Positions 23,997 to 34,894 of a stretch of DNA of 64,000 nt are shown here, piece after piece. The notes beneath the pieces were generated by a model. That model did no database searches. It had not been told where the DNA came from and saw only the letters and a list, made by a program, of their open reading frames with translations. Made by a program: the position numbers and the translations under genes. The stretch comes from Brachyhypopomus gauderio. Lineage: Eukaryota > Chordata > Actinopteri > Gymnotiformes > Hypopomidae. Location of the stretch: positions 4,455,079-4,519,078 of the forward strand of contig NC_135212.1 in assembly GCF_052324685.1 (NCBI RefSeq). The letters are read 5' to 3'. Positions within the stretch are counted from its first letter, which is position 1. Each line of letters opens with the position of its first letter.

Positions 23997-26408
23997 TCAT
24001 TTAGAGTGCAGGCACAGTAAGAAATGCACAAACATCTTCAAGTAGAATCCATGTTGGGCTTTATTTTGGTCTGGAGGTCTGGCTGGCAGCTCTGAGGTGA
24101 TCGGGAGGTTCTTCACAAACTCCTTTAGGCTCTTGCGGATATTGGAAGGTTGGGAAGCAGCACAGTCCAGCAGCGCCGGACCCATGTGGGCATGAAGGGC
24201 TTGGCATAGGTGGACAGTGGACCCCTCACGCTTCCACCCCTCCCGTGGACCGTACCACTGTTGCTGGAGGTCCCCAGGAGCTACCAGAGCAGAGGAAGCA
24301 CCTTCTGTTCAACCAGTTGTGGCTTGCAGGGGTAGAGTTCCCTAACCAGCTCTATAAAAAGAACATTTAAAAGGAACAAAGATAAATAAATCAACCCTGG
24401 ACAGCACTGGGTTATTACAGAAGCATTTTTTTTACCTAGAAAGTGACAGTATTTGGTAAATGTGGTAACTCTCTGGAATGATTATTATTATCAATATTAT
24501 AAATATTATTAATTAATATAGGAATTATAGTATTTCTGGTAAATCTTTTATCTTTTTTTATCTCTGCCATCTCTTAGCATATCAGTGGAATGACTTTCTG
24601 AAAGAATTGTTTTTTGATAAATGTATTTGAATTTGTAAAATATTTCTGTATACACAACCACAAAACATTAGATATTGTATATTGTTTACTTACCTGCAAC
24701 TTTATCAACAAGATCCACTTTAGCTTTTCCACTGAGAAATTGAGCCTTTGTGCAAAACGGTTGAAGTAGTGTTATCTGAAAAAATATATATCAAGGACAG
24801 TGTTGGTCAAGTTCAGCAATATTTACAGTATGGTAATTCTTTTTAGAAACGTGTCCTGCTTTATCAAAACAACTAATTATTCACATAAAATGTTACACTT
24901 TAACTAAATATATATGAACAGTATCTGATAGGAGCACAAAGCTCTGTTTGAAAATGGTCATTTGGAACGCATATGCATAATTATTTGAGTGAATAGGCAG
25001 AACAAAAGAGCCTAAGCACATCCACTGTAAACTCCATTATTTAACAATCTGCTGTCAGATAACGCAAGATCTCCTGTCAGTCTTACAGAAATATTTTTTT
25101 CTTTATATTGGACTGTGCCTTAATATGAAAGGAGATTTCCATTTGATCTGCACCACAAACATCGAGCCAAAGAGCAAGAACATTTTTTTACTGATTTGTG
25201 TGAACCTTTCCCCAACCTAGCAACCTTTCATCGAAAGATACAAAGGTAAAACAGAACACAATCATTTTTGTTGTTGTTTTTCTAAAGCCCAGTGGCATGT
25301 GTCCTTCAAGATGTTTTTAAAGAGAGAAAAGAACCCACCAAGGTTATTGATGAGAGCTTGAATGGCACCTCTTGTTGCCATGTAGATGGCGTTATTCTTG
25401 GAGTTGAGGTGATTGTCCACTATAGCTGGGACTAAGATGTAGACCACTTGGGCCAGGTTGTCTCTGAGCAGTGTGATTATCTTCTGTAAGGCCTCCAAGG
25501 CATAGAGGTTAACCTTGCAGTCGTGCTTTGAAAGCATCAAATACCTGTAGCAGAGGAAGAGAGGTATAGAGCAAGCCGCCCATGCATTCATCAGACACTC
25601 ACCATATCAGTGCCACTAAGCCCTGGAGCTGATTTGATTTCAAGCCCTTTCATTTCAACCAACTGATTTTTCAAGTCATTCACTTGGATTCTTTGGTTTA
25701 ATGCAATTTCAAGGATACACTTGGGTGAAATCTTCACATACATTGTAAAACAAGCTCACGCTAACAATGAACATGACTGCCCTCCACTGTAATAGTTAAA
25801 ACTGATTGTTGTAATATTTTCTACTCTGGAGCATCTGAGCTTTTGACATTTCTTCAGATGTGCCAGCATTTAATGTTCTCCAACGTATGACCCCCCCATA
25901 CAGATCACTTCTGAAAGCTGCTGAAAACATTAAAAATCAATTCAGTTCAAATGTGTTACCAGGAACATGTTGCCCATGACCATATATGGGTTGTCCTCGC
26001 AGTCGGCCACCAGCTGATCAATGCCCTTGATGGGCTCCCTGAAGTCTTTTGAACCCAGCAGGTCTTGAGCTGCTTGATGTACTCTGTCTTGTCTGTAATG
26101 CTGTGGATGTGTGCTCTGCTGCCATCTTTGCTGAAAACACACAAGAGAGAAAACACAAGGATTGGGTTATAGTGTCCAAACAGAAAATGAACAAGGCTGC
26201 AATCAAATTAAACCAACATCAACACCATCAAAAATTGCAAACATCAAAGCAGTTCCAATCAGGATGCACTTTTTTTTGTTGTTGTTTTGATTAACTGTTT
26301 AAATATTCACCTGCTGGCAAACTGAGGAGGAGGTGCGCATGACTCCACAGCTGGGATAGAGCGCCTGCCTCGAGCTGAAGGAGTATCTTGAGGCATCTCA
26401 CCCAGACC
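23997..26408 (-). pseudogene. togaram2: TOGARAM2-like C-terminal TOG-domain exons, decayed
   Basis: Exons on the minus strand: 26,408-26,311 (GLGEMPQDTPSARGRRS), 26,130-25,960 (HSITDKTEYIKQL, then LGSKDFREPIKGIDQLV), 25,544-25,339 (VFDAFKARLQ, then KVNLYALEALQKI and VPAIVDNHLNSKNNAIY), 24,775-24,694 (LLQPFCTKAQFLSGKAK) and 24,351-23,997 (ELYPCKPQLVEQKVLPLLW, then LCQALHAHMGPALLDCAASQ). The content is that of the last TOG/HEAT domain of TOGARAM proteins, which bind tubulin in cilia. Splice signals are kept. Reading frame is lost near 26,063, near 25,520 and near 24,207, and a TAG lies at 24,281-24,283. The kinase exons immediately upstream end in their own stop, so this tail may no longer be translated. 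Confidence 0.82.
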
Positions 26409-26428
26409 CTAAAGCCACATCAACATCA

Positions 26429-26783
26429 TGGAGTGATGATATTGAAGTCCACATGTTGTTTCATACTTTGATTCTATCCCAAAAGATAGCCGGTTCATTT
26501 TGAACTATGCTCTGTCCTTTAACTACTGGGTCTGGGACTACACTGTGCATGCCTTACTGTAAATACAATGTGTGGTGCCACGCAGTGCCCTGTACTTTAT
26601 TATTTGTTTACAATCAATGTCTACCATCACAGTTTAGATGGTTTTTTTATTGCAGTCTGTTTCACCTAAACGTTTTGTGAATAAGTTTGTTTAGTGAGTT
26701 AACATGGGGCATAGTGCTGAATGGGATAAAAAATCCTCATCATGTATCCAAACATGAATCGCCATCTTGGATTTCAGAGTGGA
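26429..26783 (-). repeat. Third, truncated copy of the TOG-unit intron
   Basis: It matches 29,434-29,795 and 32,408-32,768. The right end includes the last codons of the exon ending HTLKSK with the donor changed from GT to AT. It directly precedes the exon at 26,408. It is probably the remains of the original intron between the two TOG domains before the kinase cassette was placed here. Confidence 0.75.
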
Positions 26784-27037
26784 TACACCTTGGATATTTT
26801 CGATTAATAAGTACTACATATAAGCATATACCACTTATAGCATTCAATTGTTATATAGTACACTATGCCTGACCCAGATTTTTCTGGTCCATAAGCAACA
26901 ACTTGATAAGCTCATCTAATATTACACTGCACCTTGCATATTACTCAATATCAGTGGCCCAGACTATGTAATTTTGCACTGGTGGCTGTCCTCTAGTCTC
27001 ATGCCCAGTTCCATGTACACTCCCTGTCTAACCTGAC

Positions 27038-28895
27038 TTAGTTCTGAAGACCTTCCAAAAACCACTGATGTGCCAGGACATCCTCGAGCACAGGACGTTT
27101 TTCAGGGTCCTTTTGCAGACACCATGTTATCAGATGGCGGCAGTCTGTGTGTGTAGCAACGGGATTAGTTGAGAAAGAAAATCAGTTACCATCTGAAACT
27201 TCTGATCTGACTGTTCTAATGGCTTATTCAACGTTTTTAAATGACAGAACTGTACAGAAACATCCATCACTAACAAAAAAGACTGAACAAGTCTTTTTAG
27301 AATTTTAAGACGGTTACAAAATGTTGTATTGCCAATTCTCCATTCTTCATTAGTCCATTTGATCAATCTGTGGTTGTGTATTACATTACCAGATGAAATA
27401 ATTACATAAATTATCATTTTGCAATTTAGACTTTCAAGTTATCTTGAAGATGCTTCTGCCTTTTCACCTCTGGATGGGTTTCCCTTGAAGCACAGGTGTG
27501 CCTCAACAATGTCTTCCTTCTTCTGAAAGGGCACATGTCCACAGATAATACTGTAGAGGAGCACACCCAGACTCCAGATGGTGGCTTGACGGCCCTCATA
27601 CGCCCTGTCAACCAGCCATTCAGGTGGGCAGTATACCATGGTGCCTGAGACAACGAGAGAGAATCATCAGTAACAAAATAACAAGTTTATAATAGTCTCT
27701 AATTTGATCCCATTTTTTTACTTAAGGTGCACATTTCATTCCTATGGTGAATAACCTTCAAAGCGCCTGTAGGGTTCGGTCTTAAGCAGATCGCCACAAC
27801 CAAAGTCGATCAACTTGACGTCAAGGGTGTCCGTGTTGACCAGAAGGTTCTCTTCCTTGATGTCTCTATGCAGAACTCCTCGGTCACGGCAGTGAAGGAC
27901 AGCCTGAACCACCTGACGCATGATCCGTCGTGCCAGTGGCTCAGGCAGTTGGCGTTGGTACAAGTCCAAGAAGCCAAACAGGTCCATGCAGGGGACGGGT
28001 CGCTCCAGAATCAAGATGAAGCAGTAGCGGTACTCATACCAATCTAGGAGCTTCACAATATGCTGACAACGAGGTGGCCTGCACACCATCTTCATTAAAG
28101 CCACCTCTAGGGGGAGACTGCGAGTTTTGCCGGGCTAAAATTAAGGAACACATGGTTAGTGTAGGTTTGAAGTTTTATAGTGGAATTATGGTTAGCAGGA
28201 TAACACGAAAGGGATCTGGATTGGTACCAATCATTAGATGAAACATGAATCTAAAAAGTGAACTGTTTTCCATTCGTGTTGGGAGGAGTCACTGAATGGA
28301 AAATTAAAAGCTTTGCGTTTATAGTCCCTTTGCAGTTTTACCCATCTAAAAAGTTCCAGACATTGTTACAATATTACATAAGTAAAGATATTGGACTTAC
28401 AACAGTGATGAACCGTTCTTCGTGATGCTTTGGCACATATTTAATGGCGATCTGGTCACATAAAAAACACAGTAAGTGAAGTTGTTTACACAAAACAGTC
28501 AGTACATTTAACATATCTAAGGGCTTGCAGATGGTAGCCACAGCTTCTCAGGTAACACATAAATCTGGAGTCTGATAAATACTCATCCACAGATTGTCAA
28601 GCTTATCACATTGTATAATCAGGATCTTTGTGTTCAAAAAGTGGTAAAAGGTCAAGGTACATTAGATTTGACCACTTGATTGCCATGTGAATAACAAAGG
28701 CTCTCTAGGGAAAACTCATCGCTCCTTTCAAAGTTCTAATCACAATCTAAAATAGAAATTAGGTCCCACAATCATTCTTGTATTGTGTGCTGATGCTCAC
28801 CTGTTTTCCATCAGCCTTGCGGACTCCTGCATACACTGCGCCGTATCCTCCTGAGCCCAGGAGATCTCCCACAGTGTAGCGTGAAGTGAAGCTCA
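27038..28895 (-). CDS. PIM-like serine/threonine kinase, five intact kinase-domain exons
   Basis: Exons: 28,895-28,801; 28,451-28,401; 28,134-27,756; 27,644-27,468; 27,144-27,038 (stop TAA). All have good splice sites and matching phases. Motifs in order are the glycine loop GSGGYGAVYAG, ATP lysine IAIK, hinge LERPVPCMDLF with the extra proline typical of PIM kinases, catalytic loop HRDIKEEN, DFG, activation-segment end CPPEW, WSLGVLLYSIICGHVPF and a final KRPVLEDVLAHQW. All catalytic residues are present, and the domain is full length relative to PIM1. The first exon starts in phase 1 and joins in frame to the linker exon at 29,149-29,060, which itself follows TOG-domain exons. It could be a separate nested gene with an undetected start or the 3' end of a TOG-kinase fusion. 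Confidence 0.88.
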
Positions 28896-29059
28896 CTACA
28901 TGAAACAAAAACAAGTTACATCCTTGTAACTGCAAAACATTATTCAACATGGGGAACTAGATTTAAAACATTGTTGTGTAATGCAGTGTTAACAGCAAAA
29001 CAATTTACGTGCAAGCTCAGTGATCACACATGAAGAGCTGAAGAGCAGGCAACACTCAC

Positions 29060-29403
29060 CAGAACTGTTTGAAAGGGACGGATGTGCTGTGATCAGTCTG
29101 GTAGCTCGTCTGCTAGTCTGGGCTGGAACATTACTGTTCAGCTGCAGGTCTGATGGGAAGGAGGTTCACGGGTAAGCGGTAAGGTAAAGTTCTCAGGAAA
29201 CAGGAGGGGAGCGTTTGCCGAGGTCAGCCGTTACCTTTCAGAGGTGCCGCGTCGTCTGGGCTCACGTCCCTCACCGTGTGCCTAAGGCTGCGCTTCACTA
29301 GCTGCGTGTTGTGACGCTCCACCTGTGCGGCTGGAGCTTCTTGCTGCTCCAGACGAGGCTGATGCATCTTATCTCTTGAAATCCTAGACACCTTTGTCCT
29401 CTC
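29060..29403 (-). CDS. Two linker exons joining TOG unit 2 to the kinase
   Basis: Exon 29,403-29,235 (ERTKVSRI, then QQEAPAAQVERHNTQ and VSPDDAAPLK) starts in phase 0 after the TOG exon ending KSK and ends in phase 1. Exon 29,149-29,060 (DLQLNSNVPAQTSRR, then PSLSNSS) continues and ends in phase 1. It matches the first kinase exon at 28,895 (VSFTSRYTVGD). The sequence looks disordered and basic. It is duplicated at 32,374-32,031. These may originally be the N-terminal exons of the kinase gene. Confidence 0.75.
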
Positions 29404-29777
29404 CTGGGAATACACACGTACGAATCACCACAAAATATGGAGTGATGATATTGAAGTCCACATGTTGCTTCATACTTTGATTTTATCCCAAAGGTTTCAA
29501 GCCGGATTATTTTGAACTATGCTCTGTCCTTTAACTACTGGGTCTGGGACTACACTGTGCATGCCTTACTGTAAATACAATGTGTGGTGCCACGCACTGC
29601 ACTGTACTTTAGTATTTGTTTACAATATATGTCTACCATCACAGTTTAGATGGTTTTTTAATTGCAGTTTGTATCACCTAAACGTTTTGTGAATAAGTTT
29701 GTTTAGTGAGTTAACATGGGGCATAGTGCTGAATGGGATAAAAAATCCTCATCATGTATCCAAACATGAAATGCTAC

Positions 29778-31812
29778 CTTGGATTTCAGAGTGTGGACAG
29801 TGTCCCTGATGGTTGCCAGGTCTTTGGCAGGGATGTACTTTTCCACCATCTTATCAAAGTCGTGGTGGGAGGACAGGAACAGCAGCATACGCCGGCCCAA
29901 GCGCCTGAGACGAGGAACAGACCCCAAAACAGGAGAGAACCGTGAGTGAGGGACCCCGTGACTCACAGCACACCAACCATTTATCTTACCAGGGTACAAT
30001 TTTACAAGGACGTCTGTGTGTAGAATACACGATACTGCTTCTATTACTCTTCTATTACTCTATTACTCTACTCTATTTAGCAACATTTGCTGACTTCAGA
30101 GTATCAGACTAGGAGACTAAAAGAATCAGCAAAAGATTACTATCTGGGAAACTGAATAAGCTTTGTAGAATTCACGTTCTGATCCCAGTACTAACCTGGT
30201 TTCTTGGGAAGAGTCCTGTGCCAACTTGGAGACTGCAGGAATAATTCGCGCTGTGACGTTTTTCGCCCCAGACAATAATCGGCCAGCACCAATCTTCTCT
30301 ACCAAAGTAGCCAAGTGCTGAGCAGTACACTTTCTTACTGCAGCATTCAGATGACTTTTGAAGAAAACATAAGGAAAAAAATTAGGGCATTTAAAAAAGA
30401 AGGTAATAACTATTAATCCATCCAATCAATGTATACAGTACAACTTTTAGCTTCTATAAAGAAACTTAATACCCTTATGTATGATCTAAGTGCACAATCA
30501 AATGATCATATTCTATTCGATGGCTTAGTTTGCACCAGTTAGTGTACATCTGTGTTTTTTAACAGAAAATGTTTGCATGTCCTGTAAGCTAGCTAACTAG
30601 TCTATTCTTTAAGCGGTGTGAAGGGCAGTTTGGATCAGCAGAGCGGAGATGGAATGCAATGAATTGAATATCTAAGAGGATAAATAACTAAAAATATTGA
30701 TATAGGCCAGGGCAATATTTTGAAAGAACAATGGAGAAGTAAAAACAGCAGCAAAGAACAGCAGCCAAAATCAGTGCTGTGTTAGCTTCTTGTGACTGTT
30801 GTTGCTATCTGAAAGCCACAGTTTAAAGCTCACTGCAGGCTAACTGACCAGAGTCCTCCAGCGAGAAGGGCGTTCATGCTTCGAATGGGGGTGCAGTTCT
30901 GCACCATGCTGTCCAGAGCTGTGTCCACGTCCTGCCTGATGAAGGCATTGGACTCCGCTGCTTTGTGGAGGAGGACCTTAGCTGTAGCCGCCACTTCCTG
31001 GTCCATCCCTTTCTGCAGGCTGGAGTACAACTCCCTCAAGGACACCACCGCCATGCGGGACACGCGAGAGCGAAGGTTCCGCACCTGCAGGAAAGACGAC
31101 GTTCCAGCTCGTTTTAGCCACATCCAACACTGCCACCACCATCTTAATAAGTATAATCCACCACTGCAATGTGTTATGTAGGCGGAAATACCTTAATCAC
31201 TAATTACAGTTAGCTATACCATCTGAATTTCACTTAGATGAGGAATGTTTTTATAAAAAAGGAATTTCAAAGTACTATGCTAACTCTGACTTGACTTTGT
31301 CAGCAACATCACCTGTTATGTGTACATGCTGATGATGTCTGCCAATTTTAGAATTCAGACAGATACACAGTCAGCAAATCTAGTGGCTTACCTCTTGAAT
31401 AAGAACAGTGCAGACACCATGAAGCCTGCTGGTAAGCACACCAGAGTGATGCTGAGCCAATCTACGGATGAACATCAACCCTTCAAATTTCTTCTCCCTG
31501 TATGAAGATATTGGACATAGACACACACTGTAACCATCTGCTACTGAAAGAAAAAAATGCTACAAGAAAAGGGACAAAGAGGAAAAAACTTCACTAAATA
31601 CATGCATACTTACCATATATGCAGAACACCATAAATGACTTGCTGTTTAACCTGCCCTAACCAAATGCTTCAGAATTTTGCAGGTGTGACTTACCAGTCA
31701 TCAGATCTAAGCAGTCTGAAGCTCTGAGCGAGAGCAAGATCTGGTTTGGAGAAGGGCCGTAAAGTCTGCGGCTCGTGGGGATCCTTCCTGGGAGATCCTG
31801 GTTTGAGTTCAT
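29778..31812 (-). CDS. togaram2: TOG/HEAT-repeat domain, copy 2 (TOGARAM2-like)
   Basis: Exons: 31,812-31,695 (DELKPGSP, then KPDLALAQSF); 31,497-31,392 (EKKFEGLMFIRRLAQHH); 31,084-30,849 (RSRVSRMAVVSLRELYSSLQ, then FIRQDVDTALDSMVQNC); 30,354-30,196 (NAAVRKCTAQHLATLVEKI, then KLAQDSSQETR); 29,904-29,778 (RLGRRMLLFLSSHHDFDKMV, then LKSK). Paired helices with conserved basic and Trp residues at the turns match the TOGARAM/FAM179 penultimate TOG domain. All phases join, with no internal stops. The first exon accepts phase 1 from the linker exon of unit 1 at 32,031. Confidence 0.85.
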
Positions 31813-32030
31813 CTAGAGAGGAATACCAGAACCCAAACAAACTGACTAGGACTTTTAGGGCTACCAGCTCAACTTTGGTTCAAATCAGCTTGAAGACTGA
31901 CTGCAAAACATTATTCAACATGGAGAACTAGATTTAAAACATTGTTGTGTAATGCAGTGTTAACAGCAAAGCAATTTACGTGCAAGAGCAGTGATCACAC
32001 ATGAAGCGCTGAAGAGCAGGCAACACTCAC

Positions 32031-32374
32031 CAGAACTGTTTGAAAGGGACGGACATGCTGTGATCAGTCTGGTAGCTCGTCTGCTAGTCTGGGCTGGAAC
32101 ATTACTGTTCAGCTGCAGGTCTGATGGGAAGGAGGTTCACGGGTAAGCGGTAAGGTTAGGTTCTCAGGAAACAGGAGGGGAGCGTTTGCCGAGGTCAGCC
32201 GTTACCTTTCAGAGGTGCCGCGTCGTCTGGGCTCACGTCCCTCACCGTGTGCCTAAGGCTGCGCTTCATTCGCTGCGTGTTGTGACGCTCCACCTGTGCG
32301 GCTGGAGCTTCTTGCTGCTCCAGACGAGGCTGACGCGTCTTATATCTTGGAATCCTAGACACCTTTGTCCTCTC
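32031..32374 (-). CDS. Linker exons of tandem unit 1 (partial kinase cassette)
   Basis: Exons 32,374-32,206 and 32,120-32,031 repeat the pair at 29,403-29,060 and keep the same phases. The ATG codon present in the unit 2 exon (in DKMHQ) is ACG here. The second exon ends in phase 1, which fits the first TOG exon of unit 2 (31,812). No kinase-domain exons follow in this unit. Confidence 0.7.
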
Positions 32375-32749
32375 CTGGGAATACACACGTACGAATCACC
32401 ACAAAATATGGAGTGATGATATTGAAGTCCACATGTTGCTTCATACTTTGATTCTATCCCAAAAGTTTCAAGCCGGTTCATTTTGAACTATGCTCTGTCA
32501 TTTAACTACTGGGTCTGAGACTACACTGTGCATGCCTTACTGTAAATACAATGTGTGGTGCCACACACTGCCCTGTACTTTAATATTTGTTTACAATCAA
32601 TGTCTACCATCACAGTTTAGATGGTTTTTTTATTGCAGTCTGTTTCACCTAAAACTTTTGTGAATAAGTTTGTTTAGTAAGTTAACATGGGGCATAGTGC
32701 TGAATGGGATAAAAAAATCCTCATCATGTATCTAAACATGAATCGCCAC

Positions 32750-34732
32750 CTTGGATTTCAGAGTGTGGACAGTGTTCCTGATGGTTGCCAGGTCTTTGGC
32801 AGGGATGTACTTTTCCACCATCTTATCAAAGTCGTGGTGGGAGGACAGGAACAGCAGCATACGCCGGCCCAAGCGCCTGAGACGAGGAACAGACCCCAAA
32901 ACAGGAGAGAACCGTGAGTGAGGGACCCGTAACTCACAGCACACCGACCATTTATCTTACCAGCGCACAATTTTACAAGGACGTCTGTGTCTAGAAAACA
33001 CGATAGTGCTTCTATTACTCTACAATTTAGCAGCATTTGCTGACTTCAGAGTATCAGACTAGGAGACTAAAAGAATGAGCAAAAGATTAATATCTGGGAA
33101 ACTGAATAAGCTTTGTAGAATTCTCGTTCTGATCCCAGTACTAACCTGGTTTCTTGGGAAGAGTCCTGTGCCAACTTGGAGACTGCAGGAATAATTCGCT
33201 CTGCACCAATCTTCGCTACCAAAGTAGCCAAGTGCCGAGCAGTACACTTTCTTACTGCAGCATTCAGATGACTTTTGAGGAAAACAGAAGGAAAAAAATT
33301 AGGGCATTTAAAAAAGAAGGCAATAACTATTAATCCATCCAATCAATGTACACAGTACAACTTTTAGCTTCTATAAAGAAACGTAATACCCTTATGTATG
33401 ATCCAAGTGCACAATCAAATGATCATATTCTATTCGATGGCTTAGATTGCACCAGTTAGGGTACATCTGTACTTTTTAAACAGAAAACGTTTGCATGTCC
33501 TCTGTGCGCTAGCTAACTAGCCTATTCTTTAAGTGGTGTGAAGGGCAGTTTGGATCAGCAGAGCGGAGATGGAATGCAATGAAAAGAATATCTAAGAGGA
33601 TAAATAACTACAAATATTGATATAGGCCAGGGCAATATTTTGAAAGAACAATGGAGAAGTAAAAACAGCAGCAAAGAACAGCAGCCAAAATCAGTGCTGA
33701 GTTAGTCTCTTGTGACTGTTGTTGCTATCTGAAAGCCACAGTTTAAAGCTCACTGCAGGCTAACTGACCAGAGTCCTCCAGCGAGAAGGGCGTTCATGCT
33801 CCAAATGGGGGTGCAGTTCTGCACCATGCTGTCCAGAGCTGTGTCCACGTCCTGCCTGATGAAGCCATTGGACTCCGCTGCTTTGTGGAGGAGGACCTTA
33901 GCTGTAGTCTCCACTTCCTGGTCCATCCCTTTCTGCAGGCTGGAGTACAACTCCCTCAAGGACACCACCGCCGTGCGGGACACGGCGGAGCGCAGGTGCA
34001 GCACCTGCAGGAAACACGACGTTCCACCTCGTTTTAGCCACATCCAACACTGCCACCACCATCTTAATAAGTATAATCCACCACTGCAATGTGTTATGTA
34101 GGCGGAAATACCTTAATCACTAATTACAGTTGGCTATGCCATCTGAATTTCAATTAGATGAGAAATGTTTTTATAAAAAAGGAATTTCAAAGTACTATGC
34201 TAACTCTGACTTGACTTTGTCAGCAACATCACCTGTAATGTGTACATGCTGATGGTGTCTGCTAATTTTAGAATTCAGACAGATACACAGTCAGCAAATC
34301 TAGTGGCTTACCTCTTGAATAAGAACAATGCAGACCTCATGAAGCCTGCTGCCAAGCACATCAGAGTGGTGCTGAGCCAATCTACGGATGAAAATCAACC
34401 CTTCAATTTTCTTCTCCCTGTATGAAGATATTGGACATAGACACACACTGTAACCATCTGCTACTGCAAGAAAAAAATGCTACAAGAAAAGGGACAAAGA
34501 GGAAAAAACTTCACTAAATACATGCATACATACCATATATGCAGAACACCATAAATGACTTGCTGTTTAACCTGCCCTAGCCATATGCTTCAGAATTTTG
34601 CAGGTGTGACTTACCAGTCATCAGAGCTAAGCAGACTGAAGCTCAGAGCGAGAGCGAGGTCTGGTTTGGAGAAGGGCCGTAAAGTCTGCTGCTCGTGGGG
34701 ATCCTTCCTGGGAGTTCCTGGTGTGAATTCAT
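32750..34732 (-). CDS. togaram2: TOG/HEAT-repeat domain, copy 1 (TOGARAM2-like)
   Basis: Exons: 34,732-34,615 (DEFTPGTP, then KPDLALALSF); 34,417-34,312 (EKKIEGLIFIRRLAQHH); 34,004-33,769 (RSAVSRTAVVSLRELYSSLQ, then FIRQDVDTALDSMVQNC); 33,271-33,146 (NAAVRKCTARHLATLVAKI, then KLAQDSSQETR); 32,876-32,750 (RLGRRMLLFLSSHHDFDKMV, then LKSK). The frame is open through all five. The fourth exon lacks 33 bases found in copy 2 (the GRLLSGAKNVT segment) but stays in frame, which would shorten one helix-turn. The first exon is preceded in phase by 34,960-34,895. Confidence 0.85.
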
Positions 34733-34894
34733 CTAGAGAGGGATACCAGAACCCAAATAAACTGACTAGGACTTTTAGGGCTACCAGCTCAACTTTGGTT
34801 CAAATCAGCTTGAAGACTGACTGCAAAACATTATTCAACTAGATTTAAAACATTGTGTTGTGTAATGTAGTGTTAACAGCAAACCAATTCCAAC

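Larger units (their letters stand above)
28930..31900 (-). repeat. Tandem unit 2 of the TOG-domain locus (~2.97 kb)
   Basis: It starts at ctgcaaaacattattcaac, which recurs at 31,901 and 34,821. It is near-identical along its length to 31,901-34,820. Each unit carries five TOG exons and two linker exons. Confidence 0.92.
31901..34820 (-). repeat. Tandem unit 1 of the TOG-domain locus (~2.92 kb)
   Basis: Near-identical direct repeat of 28,930-31,900. Differences include small indels and a 33-bp deletion inside the fourth TOG exon. Confidence 0.92.
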
